This document shows, piece after piece, positions 33,011 through 45,044 of a DNA stretch of 64,000 bases. The notes beneath the pieces are model-generated. The model was given only the letters and a program-made list of their open reading frames with translations, made no database searches and had not been told where the DNA came from. The stretch covers positions 3,239,542 through 3,303,541 of the forward strand of contig JALPQD010000138.1 in NCBI GenBank assembly GCA_023101885.1, read 5' to 3'. This DNA comes from Typhlomys cinereus. Taxonomy: Eukaryota > Chordata > Mammalia > Rodentia > Platacanthomyidae. The number at the start of each line of letters is the position of its first letter. The first letter of the stretch is position 1. The translations under genes and the position numbers were made by a program.

Positions 33011-35403
33011 TGCACTTCCCCCCAGGACCATATGTTCAAACACTTAGTCCTATTTTGTTACAATGTTTAGCACAGTTGTGGAATCCGCTGCTTGATATAG
33101 ACACTGAAGACCCAGTGGTACTAGCTAGCTTATGCTCCTACTTCCATGTTTTCCCAGTGTTGTATGCCTCCTTTTGGAGGAAATATGAGCAAATGTCTGT
33201 CCACTCCAGACAGAACACCGATGACAGACCAAAGGAACAATGCTACCCAAGTCGAGCTTAGTGACATAGTGTGCTTGCTGGGGTCACTTTCAGAAGCATG
33301 GATAAATCAAATGCAGCTGCATCTCTGCATAATGGGTGATAGCTTGCCAAAGCTTTATCCCTGATGCTCCTTGCTCAAGTTGCAAGCAACTTAGCTCATC
33401 AGAGAGTCTTCTCTTCCTGACTATGGTTATTGCTTTTATAACCTCGGGTGAATCTTTTAAGCTTATGTGCTAATGAAATATAGGTGTTAACTTGACAGTT
33501 AACATGCACACTTGTGAAAAACTATTAATAAAGGCAAACCTTTAACCCCTGAACCATCACTACCGCCTTCAGATCCTGCTTTAAAAGTTTGTCTACACCT
33601 GTTTGACAGGTGTAGTGAAGTGGTAGAGAAGATGAGCGTCAATGTAGCTAATCTCCTGTTTCTTCTAGTGTAGTCATGGTTAATGACACCTATCATTAAC
33701 CTGGTGGATCTGTGTGTAACACTGATGCTACAAAGCTCGAAGCTCCATCTCTATGACTCCCTTTTAGAAAGGTTTCTTAATGTAATTTATACTCTGCCAA
33801 TCAGATGCACTCTGGTGAGACTTCAACTTAAGGAAGAGTTTACTGAAGAGGAAGGGGCAGTACCTAAAGCATTGATAGGTGGTAATTAGCATGTGACCTT
33901 GGTTTCTGGGCCTCAGTTGATTCAGTGTGTTCCTGATTCCCAAGGTAATTGACAGCTCTGAGCAGCTTCTCCAGTGTGGCAGAGTTAACAGTTCCCTGGT
34001 CAGAGGATCAGTTGTGTGGTATCTTCCTGGGAGATGGGTCTAGAATCTGCTTCTGCCACACTCCACATGACTTTGACAACATTTAATTTCCTATATTAAA
34101 TCTCCTCTCACTTCTATCCATTATACAACTTGTAAAAGTGAAAAAAAGATAGCATGACAAAAGCTCATGTCATGCAGCCCAGCAAATGAGAACAACTTAA
34201 CAGTGGCAGATTATTTTTTTTTTGTTTTCCCATGGATCATCTCCTGTATATATTTGCTACAAGGTAATTGAAGGTTACAGCCTTGTTGACAAGGAAGATG
34301 GTATTGCCACTGTCTCCAGCCTTTGAAGAATGAAAGGGAGAGGGCACAGATAGAACCCTCTGAGGAAAGGAGAAGGAAATTAAAGACCTTGTTTGGTTTC
34401 ATCAGATCTTCAGGTACTGAGCATGAGACTTTCCACATCATGATAGAATGAGAATCTCCAAATCATGATAGTATTGTATGAGAGGTAATTATTACAATGG
34501 GAGAGGCATCGCCATCATTGGGGAAAATTTCCATCTTGTATCTCCAGGTAGGAAAAAATGTTCCACTACAGATCCCAGTGTATATCCAGAGAGCAAAGAC
34601 AGGAGAAAATAGGGACCTGCATAGCCTCTGGTTGGACAGCAGCCCATCTCACTCTGACTCTGAGTAGTTGCTTTTCAAAAGCAGTTGCTGCTCCTGCCTG
34701 GGGGCTAGGTTTACAGACAGCATGCTTCTTGGCCTTTGTCCAGTTCTCCAGCTTTTCTTATCTCTGACTGACTTTGAATGCATTGTCTATAGCCAATAAG
34801 CTTTCCATAATTATAACAAATCACAGTGAGGCTCAGAAAACTCAACTTCTGTGCCCATTGGCCCAGGCACAATGGAGTGAGATCGGAAGGCAATCAGAGA
34901 TAGACTGTGCCGCCCTGACACTTACTTTGCTGGAAGCATCAGTGGCAGCTATAGACACTCAGGTCGCAAATGAGAAACTAATTCTCCCTCATGATTGAAT
35001 TTTCATTCATGCCTCTTGGTTGAATTATGGAAGGCCCTATCTTGTTTTCTGTTCTTCTGGGCGGCTTAACTATGACAGGTCATTTTGTAAAAGTAACCTC
35101 AAACTTCAGTCATAAGAAAATTGATGTGGCAGCATATTATTTAATGTTATAAAAAGTAATGAAATAAATTAGAAGAGGAAAATTTAAAGAAAATATAGTT
35201 CCTTCTACAAAATAATATGACAAAAATAATTCTCCTGAAGTCACAAAAAATGTAGACTAAAAATGGCTAAACCATTATAATGGTTCAGCCACTATTCACA
35301 GAAGAAACTGAATGGGACATGTGGGAGCTACCAGTCCTACAAGTACTCATAGGAATAGAGTAAGATTCTGCTCTCAAGAGCACTGAAATTTGAAAATCAC
35401 TAC
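33011..35403. other. Mostly unique sequence
   Basis: No gene is recognised. A perfect 10-bp stem with a 3-nt loop (CTACACCTGT/ACAGGTGTAG) lies at 33593-33615, in a region that loosely recalls an LTR (GTGTTAACTTGACAGTTAAC near 33484). A near-palindrome GGCTAAACCATT/AATGGTTCAGCC lies at about 35264-35289. Frames of up to 83 codons carry no known domain. Confidence 0.4.
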
Positions 35404-36211
35404 TGCATTTGTTACTTTAATTGTTAATGTGATAAAATATTCCAACTAAAACAAGTTAAGAAAGAAGTATTTATTTTGACTCACGGTTCTAGGTTACAGT
35501 TCATCATGGTGGGGAAATCATGGCAGCAAGAATATGAAGGAGCAAGTCGTATTGCATAAATATGAGGAAGAAGAAACCAATTGAAAACTCATGTGCTCTT
35601 GTGCCCAGCAAACTTCCTCTGTTTTAGATAGTCCAGGATCCCATCCTAGGGAATGGAGTCCCCCCACTGTGGATGGATCTTCCCTGGTCAGTTAGCCTAA
35701 TCAAGATCACCCTCACTGCTGCATCCAGGAACTCACTGCAACGAGACTTGTCCTTACCAGACTTGCACAATGACTGACATACCAACATGTTCCCATAGAC
35801 TAGTGAGGATCTCAGGAGAGATAATTACATGCAGTGGAAAACTTGGGGGCTAGGGCTGGATGGTGATGAGTACCCTCATCAGTGGGGCGGCCCAAGGAGG
35901 GGGTACTTGGTATGCCACAGAGGCCTGAATCACCACTAGAGTAGACAATCAAGAGGGAGCCCTGAGACCCATAGAAACGGACAAGCAAGAGGGTGGGAAG
36001 GAATGGGATGGATTGATGAAGGGAGGGGAGAGAGGAAGGGAAAAGGGTAAGAGAAGGAGAAAGGGAGGGATAAATACTCAATATGCTTGTAAAACTAGGG
36101 AAAACATTTTAAAATTAATAAAAAAAAGATAATCCCTCATAAGCTTCTCCAGACACTCATCTCCCAGGTGCTTCTAGATCTTACCAAGTTGATAATTGAG
36201 ATTGGCCATCA
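35404..36211 (-). mobile_element. ERVL-class LTR, minus strand, broken by an L1
   Basis: The inverted LTR is TGCATTTGTTAC, AATGTGATAAAATATTCC, AAACAAGTTAAGAAAGAAG, ATTTTGACTCACGGTTC, TCATCATGGTGGGGAAATC. After the L1 insertion it resumes as AATCCCTCATAAGCTTC, CTTCTAGATCTTACC and AAGTTGATAATTGAGATTGG. Same family as 10262-10648. Both halves match in the right order, so the L1 came later. Confidence 0.82.
35716..36125 (+). mobile_element. 5'-truncated L1 3' end inside the LTR
   Basis: L1 3' UTR blocks: CTTGCACAATGACTGACATAC, AGACTAGTGAGGATCTCAGG, GGGCGGCCCAAGGAGGGGG, the GGGAAGGAATGGGATGG purine tract and ACTCAATATGCTTGTAAAAC, then A-rich tail. The flanks AAGATCACCCTCA (35703-35715) and AAGATAATCCCTCA (36126-36139) look like a diverged target-site duplication. 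Confidence 0.82.
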
Positions 36212-36326
36212 GGGGTGAGGGGAGGAGGAGTAGGGGGTTCGGGGGGAGGAGGAGGGAGCGAGGGAACTGGTGTACCTATTAAGTTTGTATGAGCGGAAAT
36301 AATAATAAAAAATGTATATAAAAAAA
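36212..36326 (+). mobile_element. Short L1 3' tail with 14-bp TSD
   Basis: Only the last ~115 bp of an L1: a G-rich tract, then GTACCTATTAAGTTTGTATG and an A-rich tail. The perfect direct repeat GAGATTGGCCATCA flanks it at 36198-36211 and 36327-36340. The insertion sits at the terminal bases of the ERVL LTR. Confidence 0.93.
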
Positions 36327-36340
36327 GAGATTGGCCATCA

Positions 36341-37019
36341 CAAGTAGCACATGCTCATTTCTGAAATGATGATCGAAGACTAAGCAGAACTTAGAGGAAA
36401 GTGGCATAGACTGAACCAGGCAGATGAGGGACACACAGCAAATGCCTCAGGAAAGCCAGAAGGTCCTCAGCAGCCTGCATCCTCCAGAATTAGTAGGTAA
36501 AACATTACTCTCCAGAAAGACGAGTGCTAGTCATGAAGAACATAAATCATTGACATGGAACGGGCATTGAAGAGTGTGGAAACATTGCTGGGAATAGAGA
36601 AAGTAGAGTATAGAGGAAGTAAAATTGATAAGCTGAAGGACTGAACTATTCAATATTCAAGGTTACAGCAAAGGAAGCCTTTGAGTGCTTTTATAGGAAA
36701 AGCAGCCTACCCTGACAATCAATGCACAGTTGAGAAATGAACATCTCAAAGAAACTAGTTAAAAATGAAAGGAACACACAGGTCAGGGCCGTGGATGAGT
36801 GAGGCATTCCCCAAGACAGAGTGGATAAAAAGGATCAGGACTGGAGGAGGCACCAATTCTTTCTAAAAGGGAGCTTGGGACTCCTCTAGGTCCGCTGCTT
36901 GGCTTTCCAGGAGCTACAAACCATTCCCTATGAGGTGTGTCAGAGGTAATATAGTAAAAGCTACTCTGTCTTTTTCAAAAAAAATGAGAGGAATGTAGTA
37001 TCACCCTGCAAAAAGACCA
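36341..37019. other. Unique sequence
   Basis: AT/A-rich DNA with no recognised repeat or gene and no notable frame. Confidence 0.4.
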
Positions 37020-37395
37020 TGCTAGTTAGTTACAGGTGTCAACTTGACTACTAACAGCTCAGTTAGGGGCACATCTCTGAGGAATTAGCAGTTCAAGTAA
37101 ACCCTAAGCGAGCCTGCAGGAGAGCATCTCATTTGTGTGAGGAGACCCAAGCCTTAGTGGATGAGACCATTCCCTGAGCAGGAGGTAAGATGAAGGAACC
37201 TGATTCAATAATTTTGGCATACTTTGAAATGTTGGCAGGCAGACATTATGGCAAGTAGGGAGGTATGCCCCACTTTCAACAATCCCTGAAGATAGAGTGA
37301 GGCCAGTTCCCTGGGCTCCTGGTGTTGATATGAACTCTCCTGCCAAGCTGGACTAAGAAGTGTAACTGAGAATCTTGAGCAACAATACCCTGCAC
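37020..37395 (+). mobile_element. ERVL-class solo LTR, plus strand
   Basis: It opens TGCTAGTTAGTTACAGGTGTC and AACTTGACTAC, then TAAACCCTAAGCGAGCCTGC, CATTCCCTGAGCAGGAGG and ATGAACTCTCCTGCCAAGC. The block order is shared with 21018-21454 (GCAAACCCTGAGCAAGCC, GTGAGCTCTCCTGCAGAGC). Ends approximate. Confidence 0.7.
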
Positions 37396-37439
37396 CCATT
37401 CTCCTAAGTTCTTTGATGGTGAGTTTCTCAGCAACACGC

Positions 37440-38128
37440 AGTCAAACTGCAAAAAAAGACTATGAGGAAAAGTGGATAATTAACATTACTGAGGGCAGAT
37501 CAGAAAATTAAGACACGGAGCTAATTAAAACTATAGCTTCGTTCTATAAAAGGTGCTAAAATAAATTAAGAACAGCATGGAGGCTATTAAATTGTAACAT
37601 AATTTATAAGCAGAACGGCTCAGAAATGACATCAGTGAAAGTCAGCAGGATGCAGGAGCATTCTGTAAGAGCTCAAGGAAAAATCTGAGACATTAAAACA
37701 CTTCAGAACAGACATGAAATGGAAATAAAAAGTTGTAAATGATCAGATAACAGAAAGCAGATTATAACAAACGCAGGACAGAAAAGATGAAATGGAGAAG
37801 TGGAGCAAAGTTAGAAAAATGAGAATATACAAAAAAGATACGAAGCATTGACATTCAACATACATGTGATTATAATCAGTAAATAAATGTTAGAAACAGT
37901 AGCTAGAAATTTCAAAAACAGAAGTTTAACTTTCCTGAAATGAAAGATGACTTAAGCTTGTGTGTTGAAAGAATACAACATATACTTGGCGAAGCTGGCA
38001 CAAAAGGTAATGCCAGGACATATGTGGCTGAAGTTGTGGACTCAGATGAAGAAAGTGCCCCTCTAGCACCCAATAGAAACAGGTCAAGTCACTTATTTTT
38101 TTTTATTCAATTGTGCGTGTATGCGCAC

Positions 38129-38162
<34 letters not shown>

Positions 38163-38460
38163 ATGTGTAGAATCACGGGTGAATTCGGGAACCACCATGG
38201 ACCGCCTCCACCTCCTCCTTGTTTACTCTGCCCCAGGATTCACAGGCTCTGCCCTACCAGGACCAGAAAGACAGGCTGCCCTCGCTTCTGCCCAGTGTCT
38301 GTACGTGGGGTCTAGGATCCGAACTCAGGACCTTCCGCCTGCAAGGCAGAGGCTTAACCCCTGAGCCACCTCTCCAGCCCCAGGTCAAGTCACTTATTAA
38401 AGCAAGGGTCATACAATTTGCCATTCAAGTTGTTCTTCCTTTACAGGGGGTCATTAATAA
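37440..38460 (+). mobile_element. L1/HAL1-like ORF1 relic, interrupted by a SINE
   Basis: A-rich LINE-like sequence with an ORF1-type tail: AACTTTCCTGAAATGAAAG, GATGACTTAAGCTTGTGTG, GGACTCAGATGAAGAAAGTG, CAAGTCACTTATTAAAGCAAG. This fits the C-terminal part of ORF1 of HAL1 or an old L1. Frames are broken by stops and by the SINE at 38098-38380. Confidence 0.55.
38098..38380 (-). mobile_element. Young full-length Dip-like SINE, minus strand, with TSDs
   Basis: The inverted tail TTTTATTCAATTGTGCGTG and (TG)n at about 38131-38168 lead into the young body (ATCACGGGTGAATTCGGG, AGGCTCTGCCCTACCAGG). The complete inverted head follows: box B side GATCCGAACTCAGGACC, box A side CTTAACCCCTGAGCCACC. The 18-bp repeat CAGGTCAAGTCACTTATT flanks it at 38080-38097 and 38381-38398. 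Its 83- and 64-codon frames are SINE translations. Confidence 0.94.
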
Positions 38461-39498
38461 CTGTGCTCGGGAAAAAGACAGGTATCCAATGTCTTGTGAG
38501 TCAAGTGAGTGAGATGTAAGAACACATAATTATAAGAAGCATAAAGAGTAGACAATTTGCTTTTTAAAGGACATAAAGAAAATAATGATAATCCATTAGC
38601 ATGAGCTTCTGTTACACTCACTCCGTGGTCGCTAAATATCATTTCCTACCAGGAGAAACAAAATTTGCCAGGAGAATTAGCTATTTAAGATGAAGGGAAG
38701 AAAATGGTTTAAAACAATCCCATGATGTCTGGCTGTACAAGGAAGAAGGCATCCCTTAGAAGAACACAGGCACCCACAATCATGGTCACTATAATGCTAC
38801 TGATGGGTGGATGAAGTTTTGACACCACTCCATGCCTCTGTCTGAATGCTTGCAATGCACCCAGGGATTTTGTCTCTTAAAAAAAATGATTCTTTGAAGC
38901 TAAGCCCTGTGGATTTCAAACAAAGAATGTAACATTTCCTGTACTTTTTCCATTATAAAAAATGCAAAGAAAATGCATCTGGTGTCTCGGTATCTTCCCA
39001 CTCTTTTACCTTACTACTATGGATAAGCCAGACTACCATTAGATAAAGGGGTTGGGATGCCATTAGGTTAACAAAATTAAAACAGAGTATAAAAGTGAAT
39101 TCTCTGGGGTGTTACAAGAAAATTTGAGTTTTTCTTACCAAATACTTCATTTTTTCAAATTTTTTACATCTGACCATTCTTTCTTCCTGAAGCCCCTCCC
39201 CCCACATATTAGAAACTAAAAAAGTAGGAAGTCAAATAAGTGTGCTAACAAAGATAATGCAGTTTTTCTTAGTTTGTAATTACTTATTGACACCCATTTG
39301 ATGGTGACCATTAAATCATAGAAGGTATGTCATAGATCTAACTCCAAATGCCAACAAGTGACTCTGGGTTTGCAGTATCATAGCTTGTAATCTAATGGTC
39401 TTTAAAAACACATTTTCTATGACTAAACTAGTCACTGCTAAGTTAATGTCTAGAATACTTATTTTTCTTTTAAATGATTTGAATGGTAATTCCTCCAA
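38461..39498. other. Unique sequence
   Basis: AT-rich; no recognised repeat, RNA gene or domain-bearing frame. Confidence 0.4.
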
Positions 39499-39840
39499 AC
39501 ATGTGCCTACATCTTAATTCCAGAACATGTAAATGTGATGTCATTTGGATCAAAGGGTATTCCAAGATGTAATGGAGTCATTCCATCGAGCTCACCTTTC
39601 ATTACCCAGTGAGCCTTAAAACCAATGACAAGTATCCACATGATAAGAGACAAGAAAGAAACAGAGGACACTGTGAAGAGAAAGGCGGCCATGCTAGCAA
39701 CATGTCCCTATGCCTAGGCATGTGCCCAGCCACCAGAAGCCAGACATGGCCAGCCAAGGAGGCATCACAGCAAGGTGGAGGTACAGATTCAAGAACTGTG
39801 AAAGAACACATTGCTGTTGTAAAACTACAAAAGACATGTG
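39499..39840 (+). mobile_element. MLT1-class MaLR LTR, plus strand
   Basis: MLT1 order: ATGTGATGTCATTTGGATC, GGTATTCCAAGATGTAATGG, ATAAGAGACAAGAAAGAAAC and AGAGGACACTGTGAAGAG. It goes on to AAGGCGGCCATGCTAGC and AAGAACTGTGAAAGAACAC near the end. The minus frame of 69 codons and plus frame of 80 codons are incidental. Confidence 0.72.
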
Positions 39841-40379
39841 TGATAAGATGAAAGGACAGAACGTGCTACTTCATTAAGACTGATGTAATGTGAACCTAAG
39901 GGATGCTATTTTCAATGGAATGATAAACTGTATGTGATGTTCTCAAATTTTTATTTTATGGATATACTATAAATATATAAATTTTGCATTGCTCATAAGT
40001 TCAAAATAATCCTATTTATAAAAGTTCAGTAAGCACTATTGGAGCTCACTAAGGCATTCAGTTAAAACTGACAAAGGAAAGAATCTTATACTTCCAAAAT
40101 AAACTATAATCTGGGAGAAGTAAATAGCAGTGAGGGTAAAAAGAAATCTTTGCAGAAGAATTTTAGGAAATAAATGCAGAGGAACCATAGAATTAAAATT
40201 TCCTTATTTTATGAACCTAATAGATTAATAGATATGAGAACTACTTGTCAATATAAAATCAATGGTGAATTTCATAATGGAGACATAATGCTGACAATAT
40301 TGGGTATCATTACTGAGTCTTGATGTCACCAAAAGTGAAAAGCAGAGGTACTCACTCTGTTTATGACACTTGGTGATCT
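39841..40379. other. Unique AT-rich sequence
   Basis: Nothing recognised. Confidence 0.4.
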
Positions 40380-40540
40380 TTCAGTTATATGAAAAGTTTT
40401 ACAAGTTCCAGGCCAGCTGGACAACTTAGTAAGATCAAGCCTCAAAATACAAAGGTTTCTAAAAGTGCCGGTCAGTGGTAGAGTGCTTGTCTGGTATGTG
40501 TGAAATCCTAGGTTCAATTCCCAGTAAAGCAAAAGATAAA
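40380..40540 (+). mobile_element. B4-type SINE (B1-like part plus ID-like part)
   Basis: A B1-like block (GTTCCAGGCCAGCTGGACAAC, TTAGTAAGATCAAGCCTC) is followed by an ID-like block (GTCAGTGGTAGAGTGCTTGTC, GGTTCAATTCCCAGTAAAGC). This order defines rodent B4 SINEs. Confidence 0.78.
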
Positions 40541-41644
40541 ATAATGATAAAGAATAATTAAATAATAAATAGAAGATGAATATTTTATAAGATAAAGATA
40601 TACAACAACCGAATGTGCTACATAGACCTCGTTAAGATGCATGATTGAATAAGATGCTTTAGTCTCTATTTAATTTCCCTTTCTCTTCTAGAACCACTCC
40701 AGACCTCAGTGGACTGTTTCCCAAGGTCTTCATGAACTAGAAAGATCAGGTGAACTATAGACTGGGGGCCAGATCTGATTAGGACTCAGTATATGTGCAT
40801 TCTACAAGCTAAAAATGATTCATACAGATTTAAAGACTCTTACAGGTAAAAAAAAATTAAGAATATAGAGCAAAGACCATGAGCGATCCTCGAAGCCAGA
40901 ACTGCTGGCAGAGTGGCCATTTACGAGAAGTCCTGAGCTTAATTATCTGCAGTTCCTATCCCCTGAATCCAGATTGTCCTTAACAGACATCAGGTGACCT
41001 CTGAGGATGAGAAAGGCAATTATTGTCCCATCTCCTCTCTCTCATCAACAGAGTCTGTCCAACTTGTAATAAACTTTCTCTCCTTTTATCTTCTTCAGCA
41101 TCTTCCATTATCACAAGCCTCAACCACAAGGTTTAGAAATAGCCCCTTTATTGAAATCATTACCTCATTTAAATACTCCAATGGTTTTCTGTCAAGAACC
41201 TGCTTCATAGAGACTAGTGTTAGATGATAACTTGTTTGGATGTGGCAATAACATATTAGTCAAGTTGAAAAAATCTTTGATAACTTTGGAGCATAAGAAT
41301 AGTCTGCGCTACAAAATTGCAAAGCAAACAAATGAAAAACAAATAATCCCCAAGTAGAGTTATATACTTAAATATCTGTGGAGGATATTGAAATGCAATG
41401 ACTGGATTTAAGTCTTAAATACATGGAAAAAATTGTGGACAGATAAATGAAAAAAGGATGTACTAGGGATAGCACACCAGTAAATATGAAGATTTTTCTG
41501 TAGTTTGTGTATATTTGAGGGGAAAAACAAGCATAATACAAAGAAAGCTGTTATCTTCTAGCCCCACATTAGCTGTTTAACTAGCTAACAGAAAAGATAA
41601 TTATACTGGAGAAATTTGTCTCAAGCACACATGGGTAGGCCCTA
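40541..41644. other. Unique sequence
   Basis: No repeat is confidently recognised. A pyrimidine-rich section with a 77-codon frame at 40994-41227 could be an old L2 but is not convincing. Confidence 0.35.
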
Positions 41645-41855
41645 TAGTAAAGAGCCTGGATTTGGGTGAAGAATTGATTTAAATCTTACTTCAAATGCTA
41701 AACAGATAGAAATCTTTCTATTTCCTATTTGAGTTTTCTAACCTGCAAAATACATATAATATTTAGAACATTGAAACATGGCTAAAATATCCAAGCAAAA
41801 TAGTTTGTATAATCTGCTTGGTACTTAATATATGCTTAATAAGTTGTAGATGATA
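41645..41855 (+). mobile_element. MIR fragment
   Basis: MIR-like order: AAAGAGCCTGGATTTGGGTG, TTAAATCTTACTTCAAATGC, GAGTTTTCTAACCTGCAAAA, GTATAATCTGCTTGGTACTT and ATGCTTAATAAGTTG. Confidence 0.7.
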
Positions 41856-44058
41856 GTCTTTTAAGATTAATTATAATACTTCATAATCAGAGAATGGAAT
41901 GGGATAAAGTGTGGAATAATGAGATAGAAAAAAAGAAAGGCAGATGCTAAGACTATTTTAATGACTATCTATGTCTTCTCCTGTAGATTGGTTTTGTTGT
42001 GCATTTTCTTTGTCACTAGAGACCTAGAATTTTCTGTGGACTAATTTGCACTATATCAGTTGAGATAAAAAGCACAGTCAACGCTATTTAAGTAGCATGC
42101 AGTAATTAGGAAACTAGTTTAATGGGGAAAGTCTCAAAGGGAACCTTTTCCTATTTGATGGAATGGATGCTTTAATACTTTAATAGGAGCACTGCATTGG
42201 CCCAAGCCTCTTAATTGGGATGATTTTCATTCTAATGGCTTGGAAAGTTAAACTCCACATCATAAATAAGACCACGAAGAAGCTTAGATGTTTTGCAGGA
42301 TTGACTTTCTGCTGGTTCCTCTGAATGATTGAGAAAAAATATAGCAGGATGTGTTATAGTATGCATTTGGTTCACTATTGGGCTAGAGGTTCTTGATGAA
42401 TTATTGAGGCTTTCATGAGGCTGTGTAAAATGGCTAGTAGACAAAACTTTTGTGTCTACTGAGATGGGTGGGTAGCAAAGACATGCTTATTAGAAATATC
42501 TATGTGGGAATCAAGAATGACAAACTAATCCAATTCTGCTAATAGCTCCATGTCCCCAAGCCACACTAACACCTTTCCCCAAAAAACAGAGTATAAAACT
42601 CTTCTTTCTGGACAAAATTTAAGACTCATATATATAGTTTGAGAGAATGTGGATCATTGGAGGATTTCTAGCCTAGAGATAGATTATAACAAAGCCATCA
42701 AAGGCAGTGTCCAGACAGCTCAGGATTGCTATGATATTCTTGTTCTGCTAGAGTAAGCACCAGTATAGGTATGCTATACCTAAAGTGCGCCTAGAGTGGT
42801 ATAAAAAGATGTGGTTAGCCTGCATCCAGCTGCCCACGGGCATTCTGCACACACAAATTTTGTGTCACGTGTAAAGAACATTTTTCTCAGGGAAGCCAAA
42901 GTCTTTCCACTCAGTATAATAGTGAACTTTCTTTATTTTCAAATGTGTGTTTATCTAGCAATCAAAATAAGGAAATCAAGAATTTTTGGTCTACCATTTG
43001 AACCATTTCAGTATCTTTGGATTCACTCCTTATGAGTTGTATTCTTTGAAGGTATTGTGTTGTCTTGTGTTTTTAGGTTTCCATGTTGAAATTTATGCAT
43101 CTCTTGGTTTGGACATCTTTTCTGATTCTATCTAGAGTTGTTCTTAGTGAGTAATCTGTATTTGAGAGTTGGATCCTCATCTAACCTCCCAGGACTTTTT
43201 AAATAGCTGATAGAAAGTTTGAATGAAATATTAATTGGAATCATGAGTGTCACTAGAGACAAGATAAGCAATTCCCTACACTGTGTTGTTCAGGCTCTGA
43301 AGAGAAGTGATGTTAATGGAGTGTGACCTCACAACCTTTCTGTTGACAATTCAAGGTGTTCTACTACTGGAGGCAAAAGAATCCTGAATTTCCCTCTCCT
43401 ATGTTGTGTGTCTCTATTCAACAGAGATGTTTCTTACACATGATGTTCTTAGACGTGATGTTGTCATCAAGTGCATCTCTAAGTGAGGTTCCTAGGTGAA
43501 GCTAGAAAAAGCTCCCCTAGTTCATTGGATGCCAAAATTCATATCCCCTCCTTAAGGATTTGAAACTCTGAGAAGTGTCACAGTAGAGAAAATTATTTGA
43601 TTTTGATAAACCCAACTTTTCCCAATGTTTTCTTTGCACACTTATTTTGTACTCTGTGGACCAGTGTTTCATTAAATAAATGCAAGTGAAAGGGAGACAA
43701 ACTTAAACTTTGTGACCCCAGTGTATCATAAATCTTAATGATAAATCAGAGAGTATGTGGTGGGTGGGAACAGGGAATCAGAATGGAGAACTTGGGACCC
43801 TTGAATCTGTGTTTGTTGTTAGTCTTAATAAATAATACATCTCATAAATGTAGAGATGATTGATTTTAAAATTTGTGTAGGTGTTATAATTTATTAGCTG
43901 GGACTGCATCTAAAAGCACCACTGAGATTTTTGGTTGATTTTTTTATAAATCTTTTTAACAGTCATTAGAAACTAAAAATATAACTATTATGTGGGAGAT
44001 CTGTAAAATGTTTTGATGTCTAAAAGGGTTCTTTGTGTTGAAGAACAACAACAACAGG
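41856..44058. other. Unique sequence with a possible conserved patch
   Basis: No repeat is recognised. Positions 42160-42260 (GCCTCTTAATTGGGATGATTT, then TCATTCTAATGGC) contain homeodomain-like TAAT motifs. A small inverted repeat TAGGTAT/ATACCTA lies near 42765-42781. Frames of 70-74 codons have no known domain. Confidence 0.35.
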
Positions 44059-44076
44059 AAAAAAAAAAAAAAAAAA
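44059..44076. repeat. A-run
   Basis: An uninterrupted run of about 18 A preceded by an ACAACAACA motif. No recognisable SINE or processed pseudogene precedes it. Confidence 0.85.
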
Positions 44077-44869
44077 GGTGGAGAAACCACTCCTTAACCC
44101 AAAATAGTGTCTCTAGTGGCTGGAAGTTCAGGCATAATGCCAGCAGGTGGGGGAATTCTAGAGACAAGGCCAATTCTGATTCCTCCAGAATCATAGCACA
44201 TAGTATCATTCTGTTTAGTCATGAACAACTTGGGTGTGCAGGACCCAGTGCTGTGAATTGGGGGGGGGCTTGCATCTCCTAGAGACCAGAGCTTTTGGGG
44301 GATGCTTGGCGCAGCATGCACAGCAAAGCTGATGTTTCTGAATTGCAGCTGTATAAATGTGCCGTAGTGGCCAGATGTGACCGAACTGACCCCGTTTGTA
44401 TGCAGCAGGGACAGGCAGCCTCCACGGTCCCCAGGGACTGTGCTGGCTCAGGGATGCTACAATAGCTGACCTCAGTAAGTTGTGCTTCAAAAACTTAGCC
44501 AAACACCCATGAAGAAGAAAAGAAATGTATTCACAGATGCGACTCCCTCCAAAGAGAGGGCAGCGGAGTGTTGTCCAAGAAAAGCAAATCCCCAGTGCCT
44601 TTAATCATAAGTACGGCCAATCTTCCCAGCTGGAAGGATGCAGCCGTCATGGCACGACCCATCGTTATGCAGGGCTCATTGCAACACGATGGTGAAGGAT
44701 CTCTGTCATTATCATAGGAAGTGGTGGAGATATGAGCTCATTATGCTGCATGGTTTTTTCCTAGTCCCAGTTGATAGACGTTATTTCTTTTTTGTCCATG
44801 GTATAAGAACTTCATCTTTGCTCCACAGCATTGGGTTTCTTTTTATTATTGTTGGGTTTGTCTTATTTT
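44077..44869. other. Unique sequence with retained CpGs
   Basis: Positions 44240-44720 keep more CpG than their surroundings (GTGCCGTAGTGG, GTGACCGAACTG, GATGCGACTCCC, GGCAGCGGAGTG, GCACGACCCATCG). Overlapping frames of 73-95 codons on both strands show no known domain. It may be a conserved element or an unrecognised old gene copy. Confidence 0.35.
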
Positions 44870-45000
44870 GTTTTGTTTTGTTTTCAAGACAGCATCTCAC
44901 ACTATTGCCTAGACTGACCTGAAACTCACTCACTCTGTAGCTCAAAATGGCCTTGCTTGAACTTACAGTGATCCTCCTGCCTCAGCCTCCAAAGCTTTCA
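44870..45000 (-). mobile_element. B1 SINE, minus strand
   Basis: The antisense of B1: TTTCAAGACAGCATCTCACAC, TGCCTAGACTGACCTGAAAC, CTGTAGCTCAAAATGGCC, GAACTTACAGTGATCCTCC and TGCCTCAGCCTCC. A T-rich left end (TTTTGTTTTGTTTT) corresponds to the A-tail. Confidence 0.85.
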
Positions 45001-45044
45001 TTTTTAACCAACACTATGGATCAACTGAACTTTAAGAAATGACA

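Noticed and set aside
17338..38380. tRNA genes at the heads of the Dip-like SINEs
   Set aside because: Only the A and B box regions are tRNA-like; no full cloverleaf, and long SINE bodies follow.
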